A DNA stretch of 10,011 nt from contig CAMBZK010000031.1 in assembly GCA_945872225.1 (NCBI GenBank), positions 1 through 10,011 of the forward strand. The letters run 5' to 3'. Origin of the DNA: a candidate division TM6 bacterium UASB124. GTDB taxonomy: Bacteria > Babelota > Babeliae > Babelales > RVW-14. The first letter of the stretch is position 1, and each line of letters opens with the position of its first letter. Both the position numbers and the translations under genes were made by a program. Positions 1 to 6,469 of this stretch are shown here, piece by piece. The notes under the pieces were generated by a model. That model ran no database searches, was not told the origin of the DNA, and saw only the letters and a list, made by a program, of their open reading frames with translations.

Positions 1-920
1 TCGACTCGGTTTTGGACACTGCCGAGCAAAAGATTTTTCAGATATCGAATAAGCTTGCGGCACCAACCTTTGTGCGTCTTGATGAGGTACTCAAAAAAAC
101 CTTTCAGCAGCTTGCACAGGTTAAGTCTTCGCAAGAGGGCATTACAGGAACAACCACCGGCTTTAAAGCCTTTGATACGATGACGTCAGGGATGCAGCGG
201 GGTGACTTGCTTATTCTGGCGGCTCGGCCATCAATGGGAAAAACGGCATTAGCGTTGAATATGGCCACCGAGGCGTGGCACGCTGGTTGCCCGGTTGCTA
301 TCTTCTCGCTTGAAATGTCAGCAGAACAGCTGGTTCTGCGTATGCTTTCTGCCGAGTCACAAATTCCGCACCAAAAAATTCGTAATGCTTTGCTTGGCCC
401 AGAAGAATTTATGGCGCTGACCAACACCGCAGCGCGCCTGGCAGAGGCAAAGATTTTTATTGATGACTCACCCTCGATTAACATCATGGAGCTACGCGCT
501 AAGGCACGAAAACTCAAGGCACAAGAGGGCATTGGCCTGATTGTGGTTGATTATCTCCAGTTGATTAACTCCAATCAGCGGCACGAAAATAGAAACCAAG
601 AGATATCAGCTATTTCACGCGCGCTTAAAGCGTTGGCCAAAGAGCTCGATTGCCCGGTCCTTGCGTTGTCCCAGCTTTCACGGTCATTAGAAAACCGTAT
701 GGACAAGCGGCCGATGCTTTCAGATCTGCGTGAATCAGGTGCGATTGAACAAGATGGTGACGTAATCTTCTTTATTTATCGTGATGTGGTGTACAATCCT
801 CAAACTGAGCACCCCGATATTGCTGAAGTGATTATTGGTAAGCAGCGTAACGGTCCGGTTGGATCGTTCCCCGTAAGGTTTCATGGCGAGATTACGCGCT
901 TTGAGGATATGCCTTCGTAA
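1..920 (+). CDS. dnaB: Replicative DNA helicase DnaB, C-terminal ATPase domain (5' end outside window)
   Basis: Hexameric 5'-3' helicase that unwinds DNA at the replication fork. The reading frame is open from base 3 (D-S-V-L-D-T-A-E-Q-K), so the start and the primase-binding N-terminal domain lie before the window; about 305 residues are visible. Numbering from the Leu codon at 12, the RecA-type core shows Walker A ARPSMGKTAL (71-80, Lys77), H1a FSLEMS, Walker B IVVDYLQL (Asp180 after a hydrophobic strand), H3 ALSQLSR (about 218-224), and H4 LRESGAIEQDGD followed by the FFIYRD arginine-finger region. The end GKQRNGPVG...RF is typical of the family, and the C-terminus looks complete with no intein in the visible part. 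ruvC follows on the same strand after 166 bases, which an inverted repeat fills. The family assignment is certain; cotranscription with ruvC is not shown. Confidence 0.98.
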   Translation, partial: DSVLDTAEQKIFQISNKLAAPTFVRLDEVLKKTFQQLAQVKSSQEGITGTTTGFKAFDTMTSGMQRGDLLILAARPSMGKTALALNMATEAWHAGCPVAIFSLEMSAEQLVLRMLSAESQIPHQKIRNALLGPEEFMALTNTAARLAEAKIFIDDSPSINIMELRAKARKLKAQEGIGLIVVDYLQLINSNQRHENRNQEISAISRALKALAKELDCPVLALSQLSRSLENRMDKRPMLSDLRESGAIEQDGDVIFFIYRDVVYNPQTEHPDIAEVIIGKQRNGPVGSFPVRFHGEITRFEDMPS

Positions 921-929
921 AATGTTATT

Positions 930-1050
930 CGCTCTTTCTTGTCCTAACGGACTTCGGCCTTCGACAAGCTCAGGCTGAGCGAATAGTTGCACTTTATTTC
1001 CCCGCTCCTCCTGAGCCTGTCGAAGGACGCCCTGCAAGGGTGAAAGAGCG
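930..1050. repeat. Large imperfect inverted repeat (REP-like) between dnaB and ruvC
   Basis: The core arms CCTTCGACAAGCTCAGG (958-974) and CCTGAGCCTGTCGAAGG (1010-1026) are reverse complements with one mismatch, which would be a G-U pair in RNA. Outer arms CGCTCTTTC (930-938) and GAAAGAGCG (1042-1050) are also perfect complements, and bases just inside the core partly pair (GAGCG near 977-981 with CGCTC near 1002-1006). The RNA could fold into one long, interrupted hairpin. No U-run follows, so it is not a standard intrinsic terminator. From memory, very similar TTCGACA-AGCTCAGG motifs occur as dispersed intergenic repeats in many unrelated bacterial genomes, so this is probably a repetitive extragenic element. 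A role in dnaB mRNA end formation is inference. Confidence 0.75.
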
Positions 1051-1086
1051 GGAGCAAAAAACTAGCTAAAAAGGGCTAGGAGAACC

Positions 1087-1617
1087 ATGAACCAAGTTAC
1101 AGCCCCCGCTCCGATGCAGATTGTCCTCGGCGTTGACCCGGGCTTTTCGGTTACGGGCTTTGCGCTGGTAGCCAAAGCACAGCGCATTACCGTCCTCGAT
1201 TGCGGGTACCTTAAAATGAGTGCCCAGAAAACGCTTGTCCAGCGCACGGGCCAGTTCTATGCATTCTTTAGCCAGAAAATTATTGACCATCAGGTCACCC
1301 ATATTGCTCTCGAGACTTCCTTTTTGGGAAAAAATGCCCAGACATTTCTTAAGCTTGGCTACCTGCGTGGTATTTTATATCTGCTTGCTGAGCAGCACCA
1401 GCTTGAGCTCTCTGAGTTTGCACCGCGCGAGGTTAAGCTTGCCGTTACCGGCTCTGGTGGTGCGAGTAAAGATCAGGTAGCTGATATGATGCAGCGCCTT
1501 TTTCCAACGCTGAGCAGCCTGCCCATGGTTGAACGGGCGGATGCTACTGATGCCTTGGCTGTTGCTTTGTGTGGCCTCTGGAATCAACAATCTTATCTCC
1601 AGCGCATTCAGCGCTAG
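1087..1617 (+). CDS. ruvC: Crossover junction endodeoxyribonuclease RuvC
   Basis: Holliday-junction resolvase that acts with the RuvAB branch-migration motor. The 176 residues match the usual length of about 160-175. The RNase H-like fold shows the four acidic positions of the metal site: Asp17 in LGVDPG, Glu76 in ALETSFLGKN (E. coli E66 in EQVF.AKN), and Asp152 and Asp155 in ADATDALA (E. coli D138 and D141). The segment APREVKLAVTGSGGASKDQV (112-131) is the conserved basic/Gly DNA-binding stretch. The ATG at 1087 is chosen because AGGAG (1078-1082) lies four bases before it. The ATG at 1114 would match the usual MxIxLGxDPG start better but has no ribosome site, so there is probably a nine-residue N-terminal extension. 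A short inverted repeat (CTAGC 1062-1066, GCTAG 1075-1079) overlaps the Shine-Dalgarno and could weakly modulate translation. Confidence 0.97.
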   Translation: MNQVTAPAPMQIVLGVDPGFSVTGFALVAKAQRITVLDCGYLKMSAQKTLVQRTGQFYAFFSQKIIDHQVTHIALETSFLGKNAQTFLKLGYLRGILYLLAEQHQLELSEFAPREVKLAVTGSGGASKDQVADMMQRLFPTLSSLPMVERADATDALAVALCGLWNQQSYLQRIQR

Positions 1618-1701
1618 CTCCCACTGATGGAATTGGTATTTTTTGAAAGATCAAAATACTGATGAGCAAGCCCATTGGCGGCAATATCACTTAACAATTC
1701 A

Positions 1702-1739
1702 TTCCCCAACCCCTGTTGTGCCATAGTGAATATGGGGAA
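1702..1739. repeat. Short inverted repeat upstream of the 800-residue gene
   Basis: TTCCCCA (1702-1708) and TGGGGAA (1733-1739) are perfect 7-base complements separated by 24 bases, in the 191-base gap between ruvC and the next gene. The arms lie about 70-105 bases before the start codon, just upstream of a weak promoter-like sequence. A regulator-binding site is possible but unsupported beyond symmetry and position. A second weak palindrome, TTTTGA-AAGA-TCAAAA, lies at 1641-1656 and lacks a GC-rich stem, so it is not a convincing ruvC terminator. Confidence 0.3.
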
Positions 1740-1760
1740 ATTGCCTAGCGGTCAATCTGA

Positions 1761-1787
1761 TTGGCTGTTAGCGCTTCTGTATAGAAT
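1761..1787 (+). promoter_or_regulatory. Weak sigma70-like promoter candidate for the 800-residue gene
   Basis: TTGGCT (1761-1766) and TAGAAT (1782-1787, one mismatch to TATAAT) are spaced by 15 bases, shorter than the optimum of 17. The -10-like element ends 21 bases before the ATG at 1809, which would leave a leader of roughly 15 bases carrying the G-rich GGGGTGGGG stretch as the only ribosome-site candidate. Position supports it; the spacing argues against it. Confidence 0.25.
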
Positions 1788-1808
1788 GCTTAATCTTGGG
1801 GTGGGGCG

Positions 1809-4211
1809 ATGACAATAAAAAAAATTATATTGGCAGGATGCTGTTTATTGCTGGCTGGTGATGTATTTGCAATGGGAAGAGTAAGAAATTTCTTTACTGG
1901 TGGCAGCAGTCAAGGAGCCAGCAAGCCCGTTGCAGTTGAGGCTGGTTCGGGTAAACCACAATCTATAGCTGAAAGAAGCCAAGCATTAAAAGAGCAGATT
2001 GCCAAAGATGGCGGTGTTGTTTCTAAAGAGATAGATCCTTTAAGTTTGTCGGAAAATGCTCGCTATCGATCAGCAAAAGGTGAGTTAAAAGATCTTTCGC
2101 GAGAATTTGATCGTTGGCTTTTGTTGGATGCACAAGAACGCAATCACTCTAAAAGCGCAGAGGAAGAAGATTCTTCTTCTGAGGTGGCACCGCAAGACGC
2201 CGTTGCTCAGCCAGGTGAGGGTGATCAAGCATCCAGAAGCCCTATTGCTGGGCAGACCCCAGTGGTTTTTCAGCCCACCTATTCAGGAGCAAGACTGCAA
2301 GAGCTTGCGCAAAAGTTAGCGGCGATTGACCCAAAGACTTTGCGCGAGCAAGAGAAAAAACGCTTAGCAGAGCTTAAAAAAACCGTTGAGATGCAATTGT
2401 TAGAACCGGTTATTAAGAGCAAGGCAGATTTAGACCTAGCAGAAAGTACTTTGAGGGACGCTCAACGTGCTGCTACAGAGGCACGTGATGTCAACTTAGG
2501 GCAAGCAACAGAGATATACAATGAAGCTCGTGCTGCACATGAAAAGGCAACAAAAAAACTAGAAGGTACTCCTTGGCAAGTGCGAGCATCAGGCGAGCAA
2601 AAAGAATATACGCTGGCACAGGTTACCGCAAATAGTGAAAAAATTAAGACAATGCAAGACAAGGCTATGAAAGCATTGCGCAACGGTCCTGATGGTAAGC
2701 TCGTTGATCGCATGCTTACCAAAGAAATGCAAGAAATATTGCGGAGCCCAAAATCAAATGCAGAAAAGTTAACTGCTGTTAAAGATTATGTTGAAGAATT
2801 GCAGAAATTGCAGGGTTTTGATTTGACTACGCTTAAAGATTCTAAAAAACTAACTAAAAGGCAGAAATCCTTAATTGAAGCTATAGAGAAAATGAAAAAG
2901 GATGGAAGCCAGGATAAGAAAGAGGCCAAGATTGCAGAGACTATAGCCGAGATTGACAAGTTCAGTGGTCCGCAAGGATCTTTTATTAAAAATGCTATCG
3001 CAAAATATGCTGGTTGTGCTGATTGGCGTATGTTTAAACAGGCACGAGCATTTGATAAAATGATAAAGCACCTCAATGTTGATTATTTAATTGGCCTCAA
3101 GACCCCATCAGAGCTTGATGCCGTTTTATTACCAATGAAACCAGTGACTGAGCAGCAAAGAGCCCTTATAGAAAGCATAAGGGGATCGATTAGAGAGGTG
3201 CTTGAGCAAGGCGTTGAATCAGTTGCTGCGAATGGGATAGCAGCTCAAACGGCCGGGGTTAAGCTGAAAAAAATGCTTAATACGCGCAAGCAAATTGCCA
3301 CGGTTAGAAAAATAATAGTAGACAATATTGGGTGGGTTCTTGCTATTAGTGCTCTTGTTGCAGCTGTTGTTGTTGTTTCAGTCCTATCATTTGGTGCACC
3401 TGAAATAGCGGTTGGGATTGCAGGCGTAGCAGCTGTAGCCACAAAGGCAGTGCAGAAGGCTAACGCAATGTCTGGCGGCAAAATTGCGGATGGAGCAAAA
3501 GGATTAGTTGCTGGTCTTGGATTGGTAAAAGCTGCAAAAAGCATCGTAGATGGCCCAGATACAGCAGGCAAAACAGCTGAAGAGCTTGCTGCTGATGCCC
3601 CAAGAAAAGCTGCATTGAGGCAGCGGGTTGTTAAGCAGATTAATGACCGTACCGATAACGCTCTGATTGCAACAATAAATGAGCGGGCAGCATTCAAGAA
3701 AAAGGGTGTGTTGCCAGCATCAGCGGATAGGAGAATTAGCAAGCTACACTTGGAACAAGAAGCCATAGCTGAAAAATTAAAAAATGATGCCTATCGCAAT
3801 TCGGCTGATCGGAAAAGCGATATTATTACATTGCGTGTTATCGAAGAAGAGATTAGCAACTTGATGGCTCCGCTGAAATCCCCACTTATAGCAGAAGATC
3901 GGCGGCCAGCTGTGGCGACTACTGCTCAATTGACCCCGGCTGCAAGTCGTTCTCACCGAGTGATGAAAAAAGCCAGCTCTAGAAGATTGGGAATGAGCCC
4001 AGTGGTATCCTCGCGAGTAAGAAGCAGCGAGGGCGCACAACAGCAAGCAGTAACACAGCCTAGCGGTACTCGCGCCCCTGAACGCAACGCAGCAGCGATC
4101 GCAAGACTAACTGCTGTTGTTCAAAATGCTGCTGAAAACTCTCCTGACTGGGAAATGGCGACAAAAGAACTAATTCAACTTCAACGCCAGCAGCAAGGAG
4201 CTGCGCAGTAG
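1809..4211 (+). CDS. Large exported/membrane-anchored coiled-coil-rich protein, unknown function
   Basis: I do not recognise a family. The 800-residue product begins with a clear Sec signal peptide: MTIKK, a hydrophobic core to about residue 17, and cleavage most likely after DVFA (residue 21). Residues 50-110 and 160-480 are charged and rich in Ala, Lys, Glu and Gln, with long helix-forming stretches (for example around 165-250 and 345-385) that look like coiled coil. A Ser/Glu/Pro/Gly-rich linker spans about 112-158. A strongly hydrophobic segment at about 507-527 (GWVLAISALVAAVVVVSVL) is a probable transmembrane helix; a second, Ala/Gly/Val-rich one at 530-547 could form a hairpin with it. 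Residues 585-690 are again helical and basic. The tail (695-765) is Ser/Arg/Gln-rich and disordered-looking, ending in a short helical segment. The start has only a G-rich ribosome-site candidate. A hairpin follows ten bases after the stop. A structural envelope or host-interaction role is possible but unproven. Confidence 0.88.
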   Translation: MTIKKIILAGCCLLLAGDVFAMGRVRNFFTGGSSQGASKPVAVEAGSGKPQSIAERSQALKEQIAKDGGVVSKEIDPLSLSENARYRSAKGELKDLSREFDRWLLLDAQERNHSKSAEEEDSSSEVAPQDAVAQPGEGDQASRSPIAGQTPVVFQPTYSGARLQELAQKLAAIDPKTLREQEKKRLAELKKTVEMQLLEPVIKSKADLDLAESTLRDAQRAATEARDVNLGQATEIYNEARAAHEKATKKLEGTPWQVRASGEQKEYTLAQVTANSEKIKTMQDKAMKALRNGPDGKLVDRMLTKEMQEILRSPKSNAEKLTAVKDYVEELQKLQGFDLTTLKDSKKLTKRQKSLIEAIEKMKKDGSQDKKEAKIAETIAEIDKFSGPQGSFIKNAIAKYAGCADWRMFKQARAFDKMIKHLNVDYLIGLKTPSELDAVLLPMKPVTEQQRALIESIRGSIREVLEQGVESVAANGIAAQTAGVKLKKMLNTRKQIATVRKIIVDNIGWVLAISALVAAVVVVSVLSFGAPEIAVGIAGVAAVATKAVQKANAMSGGKIADGAKGLVAGLGLVKAAKSIVDGPDTAGKTAEELAADAPRKAALRQRVVKQINDRTDNALIATINERAAFKKKGVLPASADRRISKLHLEQEAIAEKLKNDAYRNSADRKSDIITLRVIEEEISNLMAPLKSPLIAEDRRPAVATTAQLTPAASRSHRVMKKASSRRLGMSPVVSSRVRSSEGAQQQAVTQPSGTRAPERNAAAIARLTAVVQNAAENSPDWEMATKELIQLQRQQQGAAQ

Positions 4212-4221
4212 GTAGATTAAA

Positions 4222-4257
4222 AAGGGGGCACCAAACAAAACTACCGGGTGCCCCCTT
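4222..4257. terminator. GC-rich hairpin after the 800-residue gene; better terminator on the minus strand
   Basis: An 11-base perfect stem, AAGGGGGCACC (4222-4232) with GGTGCCCCCTT (4247-4257), closes a 14-base loop. On the + strand it starts ten bases after the stop but only two U residues follow the G/C stem before GACAG, so intrinsic termination there would be weak. Read on the minus strand the same stem is followed by TTTTTAAT (4223 down to 4216), a proper U-run. It may act in both directions, or chiefly stop leftward transcription from entering the 800-residue gene. Confidence 0.7.
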
Positions 4258-4765
4258 GACAGACCCAAAATAAATAAACCATTAATAGAAAATATAGCAA
4301 GCGAAGAAGAAGTACAAAAGGACAATTGTTTGCATAATTTTTGCGTCTGATAATGGTTATTATGTAAACATTTAGTCTAATTAGTTCTAAATAGAACGGG
4401 ATAAAGGAAAAATATAAGAAAAAAGGTTTTGGTCCCCCTGGCATCATTACCAGTTACAAACCTAAGCTTACATGTAGGCAAATTTTATAACACACAGAAC
4501 TAGGACTTTTAGTAGCTGAGGTTTTAAAAGTTAAGGAAAATAACACGAATAAGATTGCCTGTATCAAGGCGATTGCTTGTGCGCTCAATGCAAACCATGC
4601 GCAAGTAACAAATCGTTACCATTACCAATCGTACGTACAAAACAAAAATCTTTGCAATTTTACCAATACGCACGATCATTTTAATCAGAAGGTATTTTTT
4701 ATACACATTCCTAAAAGCATACAGTTCCAGGCCACCAGGCTTACGAGCTTGCACTTTTAACAACT
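4258..4765. other. AT-rich gene-free stretch between convergent genes
   Basis: About 500 bases with no reading frame I can support. The best candidate is a minus-strand frame at 4763-4524 (79 codons from a TTG, basic and hydrophobic, KPGGLELYAF...). It begins directly after an in-frame TAG and directly downstream of a terminator, with no ribosome site, so it is more likely a decayed remnant or chance. A 68-codon minus-strand hydrophobic frame (4447-4241) also lacks a ribosome site and runs into the hairpin. One perfect DnaA-box consensus, TTATACACA, lies at 4699-4707; a single copy in a convergent gap is not evidence for an origin. No tRNA cloverleaf or direct-repeat array was seen. Confidence 0.5.
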
Positions 4766-4801
4766 AAAAAAGGGGCTTGCAATTTTGCAAGCCCCTTTTT
4801 T
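4766..4801. terminator. Bidirectional intrinsic terminator
   Basis: A perfect palindromic terminator: A6, then GGGGCTTGC (4772-4780), a short AATTTT centre, GCAAGCCCC (4787-4795) and T6 (4796-4801). It has U-runs in both directions. On the minus strand it lies 27 bases after the stop of the 390-residue gene and should end the leftward run of exported-protein genes. On the + strand it would stop any read-through arriving from the 800-residue gene. Confidence 0.92.
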
Positions 4802-4827
4802 AGTACTAGATTTTATTGAGCTTTTAA

Positions 4828-6000
4828 TTAGGAAACATTCCGTAGCACAAGACCTTCAAGATACTTACAATTTTCATCGGTTATTGCAGATCCACGTATA
4901 TCGGTTATAACGAAATTAAGCTTTATTTTTAAAAATGTTGCAGTTTTTGTTTCGACCTCGTTAATGAATGGCTTAACGCATGTAGCAAAAAATGCTTCAA
5001 TTTCCGGAAGGATAGAGCCAAAGGGTTCACTTTCTGCTGCAATTTTATGCTTGCAATCTTTCAGCAGGCGCTCAAACTCAGCAGCAAGACTATTTATTTT
5101 AGCTATTGAACTAGCGCGAGAAGCTCGAGTGGCTACTGGCGTGGCCACCGGGCGGCCTGCACCACCAACTGAAACGCCAGGGCCAGCTACACCGCCACCT
5201 GATGATCCACCAGTGGCACTTGCGCCACCGCTAGGGGTTGGCCTATGGTGAGAAACCGAAACGCCTGGGCCTCCTACTCCACCACCAGAAACCCACAAGG
5301 AGTTTAAGGCTGCAAGGTACCGATTCCATCGTCTTTTAACGCTATCATTATCTACGCTGCCCATTAAAATATTAAATTGTTTTGCTATTATTCCCCGAGA
5401 TAGCCCCGAATTAGCCATAATTGCTTCAAATTCGCGTGCTAAATATTTATTGAGACTTTGATTTACCTCACTAGACGCATCATGATTTGAATGTGCACGT
5501 AAAAATCCAGTCACTTCCTGAACAATGCGATCTAATTGTTCATTCACAACCGGCGTTAGGGCCGGCTCGGCAGTCCTTGGGCTGCAACTATCAGTAGGAC
5601 TTGTTGATATTGGAACAAATGGGGCAATAGCTAGACCATATCCAGGGCCACCGGCACCACCAGACGAAGACGCTGAAACGCCAGGGCCACCCACACCGCT
5701 ACCTGATGATCCACTTGCAGCACCACTAGAAGTTTCGCTTTGTGGTTTCCGTAGTACAACAAAACCAAGTTGGTTGCCAAGTTTTTCCCATTGGTTATTA
5801 AAATCATGCCAAGCTGCTATCTCTGTTTGTGGATGCTCTGCTACAATCTGGTTTAAACATGCTATCATAGTATCGATGTCTTCGGTGAGTCCAGTCGCTT
5901 TTTTAAGGTTGTCTAAATCTGTGCGAAGTACTTCAGCGCTATAGTTTTCGCCTTTATTCGCTACCAGAGTAAAAAAGTGTATACGAAAAAACCTTTCCAT
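4828..6000 (-). CDS. Three-segment protein with GxGGPGVS linkers, unknown function (possible 3' part of a split gene)
   Basis: No family recognised. The 390 residues form three helical, possibly globular segments (about 1-85, 145-236, 296-390) joined by two low-complexity linkers (about 88-124 and 237-290). The linkers repeat a Gly-Pro-Gly motif: GVGGPGVS at 102-109, GAGGPGYG at 115-122, GVGGPGVS at 241-248 and GVAGPGVS at 270-277. Unlike its neighbours it has no proper signal peptide. The ATG at 6000 follows AAAGGAG (6010-6004) by only three bases, too close for good initiation. The frame stays open upstream to 6102 and reads LDKLLKEQEDPGLNLKER just before the Met, which looks like genuine helical coding sequence. 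This frame overlaps the end of the preceding exported-protein frame (stop 6051-6053). Either this is a separate, translationally coupled gene, or both are one gene split by a one-base frameshift. A bidirectional terminator follows. Confidence 0.75.
   Translation of the reverse strand: MERFFRIHFFTLVANKGENYSAEVLRTDLDNLKKATGLTEDIDTMIACLNQIVAEHPQTEIAAWHDFNNQWEKLGNQLGFVVLRKPQSETSSGAASGSSGSGVGGPGVSASSSGGAGGPGYGLAIAPFVPISTSPTDSCSPRTAEPALTPVVNEQLDRIVQEVTGFLRAHSNHDASSEVNQSLNKYLAREFEAIMANSGLSRGIIAKQFNILMGSVDNDSVKRRWNRYLAALNSLWVSGGGVGGPGVSVSHHRPTPSGGASATGGSSGGGVAGPGVSVGGAGRPVATPVATRASRASSIAKINSLAAEFERLLKDCKHKIAAESEPFGSILPEIEAFFATCVKPFINEVETKTATFLKIKLNFVITDIRGSAITDENCKYLEGLVLRNVS
5169..5714. repeat. Dispersed direct repeats encoding the GPGVS linkers
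   Basis: Two 42-base copies, 5169-5210 and 5673-5714, match at 39 of 42 positions. Each starts CTGAAACGCCAGGGCC on the + strand and ends ACCTGATGATCCAC. A shorter, more divergent copy starts near 5256 (CCGAAACGCCTGGGCC). On the coding (minus) strand they encode SSGxGVxGPGVS. Nucleotide-level conservation well beyond the motif suggests recent duplication or gene conversion inside the gene, and makes copy number prone to change by slippage or recombination. Confidence 0.85.
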
Positions 6001-6050
6001 ACGCTCCTTTAAATTCAGGCCTGGATCCTCTTGCTCTTTTAATAGTTTGT

Positions 6051-6440
6051 CTAACGGTACTGAGACGATGCAACTGCTGGCGATGCAGGTGACACCACTC
6101 CTCTAAAATCAGGTGACGTTAAGCCTCTACTTGTTCTCGTTCTTGATAATGTTGCACTACGACGCACTGGAGAAGTAGGAAATCCCTCTAACCCAGGAGA
6201 GACAACCCCCGGACTTGCTGCAGGCAACCCAGCAGCAGAAACCTCTTCTAGCCCCGGAGAAACAATTCCAGCGGGCGCAGCAACTGCTGGCAACCCAGCG
6301 ACCTGCTGTACAACAGGTGAAGGCGTAATTTCTTCTACTTCGCGAGTAGAAATTGGGGTAGTACCTGCTGCCTGTAAACTAACAAAAGCAACTTGCACAG
6401 CAAGAAGCCCTGTAAAAATTATTTTATTCACGATCTTCAT
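6051..6440 (-). CDS. Small exported protein with VSPGLE repeats, unknown function
   Basis: The product has 129 residues. Start chosen at the ATG at 6440: a GGAGG (6453-6449) lies eight bases before it, inside the codons that follow an upstream ATG at 6455, so the upstream ATG is probably not used. A Sec signal peptide (MKIVNKIIFTGLLAVQVAFV, then SLQAA) covers about 1-25. The mature part is Pro/Ala/Ser/Gly-rich with a roughly 20-residue repeat, AGLPA...GIVSPGLE (49-65) and AGLPA...GVVSPGLE (70-85), and a decayed third GVVSPASP (114-121). It is then Ser/Arg-rich (SATLSRTRTSRG) and has no globular domain. It starts 30 bases after the stop of the 302-residue gene, so the two are very likely cotranscribed. 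The frame stops inside a region where the frame of the 390-residue gene is open; it may be the signal and stalk of that protein. Confidence 0.75.
   Translation of the reverse strand: MKIVNKIIFTGLLAVQVAFVSLQAAGTTPISTREVEEITPSPVVQQVAGLPAVAAPAGIVSPGLEEVSAAGLPAASPGVVSPGLEGFPTSPVRRSATLSRTRTSRGLTSPDFRGVVSPASPAVASSQYR
6187..6300. repeat. Tandem-like repeat encoding VSPGLE units
   Basis: Two units about 59 bases apart share most bases: TCTAACCCAGGAGAGACAA at 6187 and TCTAGCCCCGGAGAAACAA at 6246, each continuing to GGCAACCCAGC (6223-6233 and 6289-6299). On the minus strand they encode AGLPAx...G(I/V)VSPGLE. The differences are mainly at third codon positions (CCA/CCC, AGA/GAA regions), consistent with an older duplication kept under protein-level selection. 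Confidence 0.7.
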
Positions 6441-6469
6441 AAAACCAACCTCCATTTTACTTTTTAATC

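Noticed and set aside
735..1037. 100-codon minus-strand open frame covering the end of dnaB and the inverted repeat
   Set aside because: It is antisense to dnaB, and its distinctive peptide (PELVEGRS, QAQEE) comes from the intergenic palindrome; no ribosome site was seen.
1833..1842. LAGC lipobox-like string in the signal peptide of the 800-residue protein
   Set aside because: The Cys is residue 11, with only about five hydrophobic residues before it and more of the hydrophobic core after it; cleavage after DVFA fits much better.
3245..3766. 173-codon minus-strand frame inside the 800-residue gene
   Set aside because: It is a shadow of the Ala-rich coding frame on the + strand; no start signals, and its composition mirrors the sense gene.
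4256..4285. Perfect -35 hexamer TTGACA at 4256-4261
   Set aside because: No acceptable -10 lies 16-18 bases downstream, and four of its bases overlap or abut the hairpin arm, so it is probably incidental.
4241..4447. 68-codon hydrophobic minus-strand frame
   Set aside because: No ribosome site, AT-rich composition that makes Leu/Phe/Ile-rich frames by chance, and it reads through the terminator hairpin.
4699..4707. Perfect DnaA-box consensus TTATACACA, and a near match TTATCTACA on the minus strand at 8275-8267
   Set aside because: These are isolated single boxes; a 9-mer with one free position is expected by chance in AT-rich DNA, and no cluster or AT-rich unwinding repeats accompany them.
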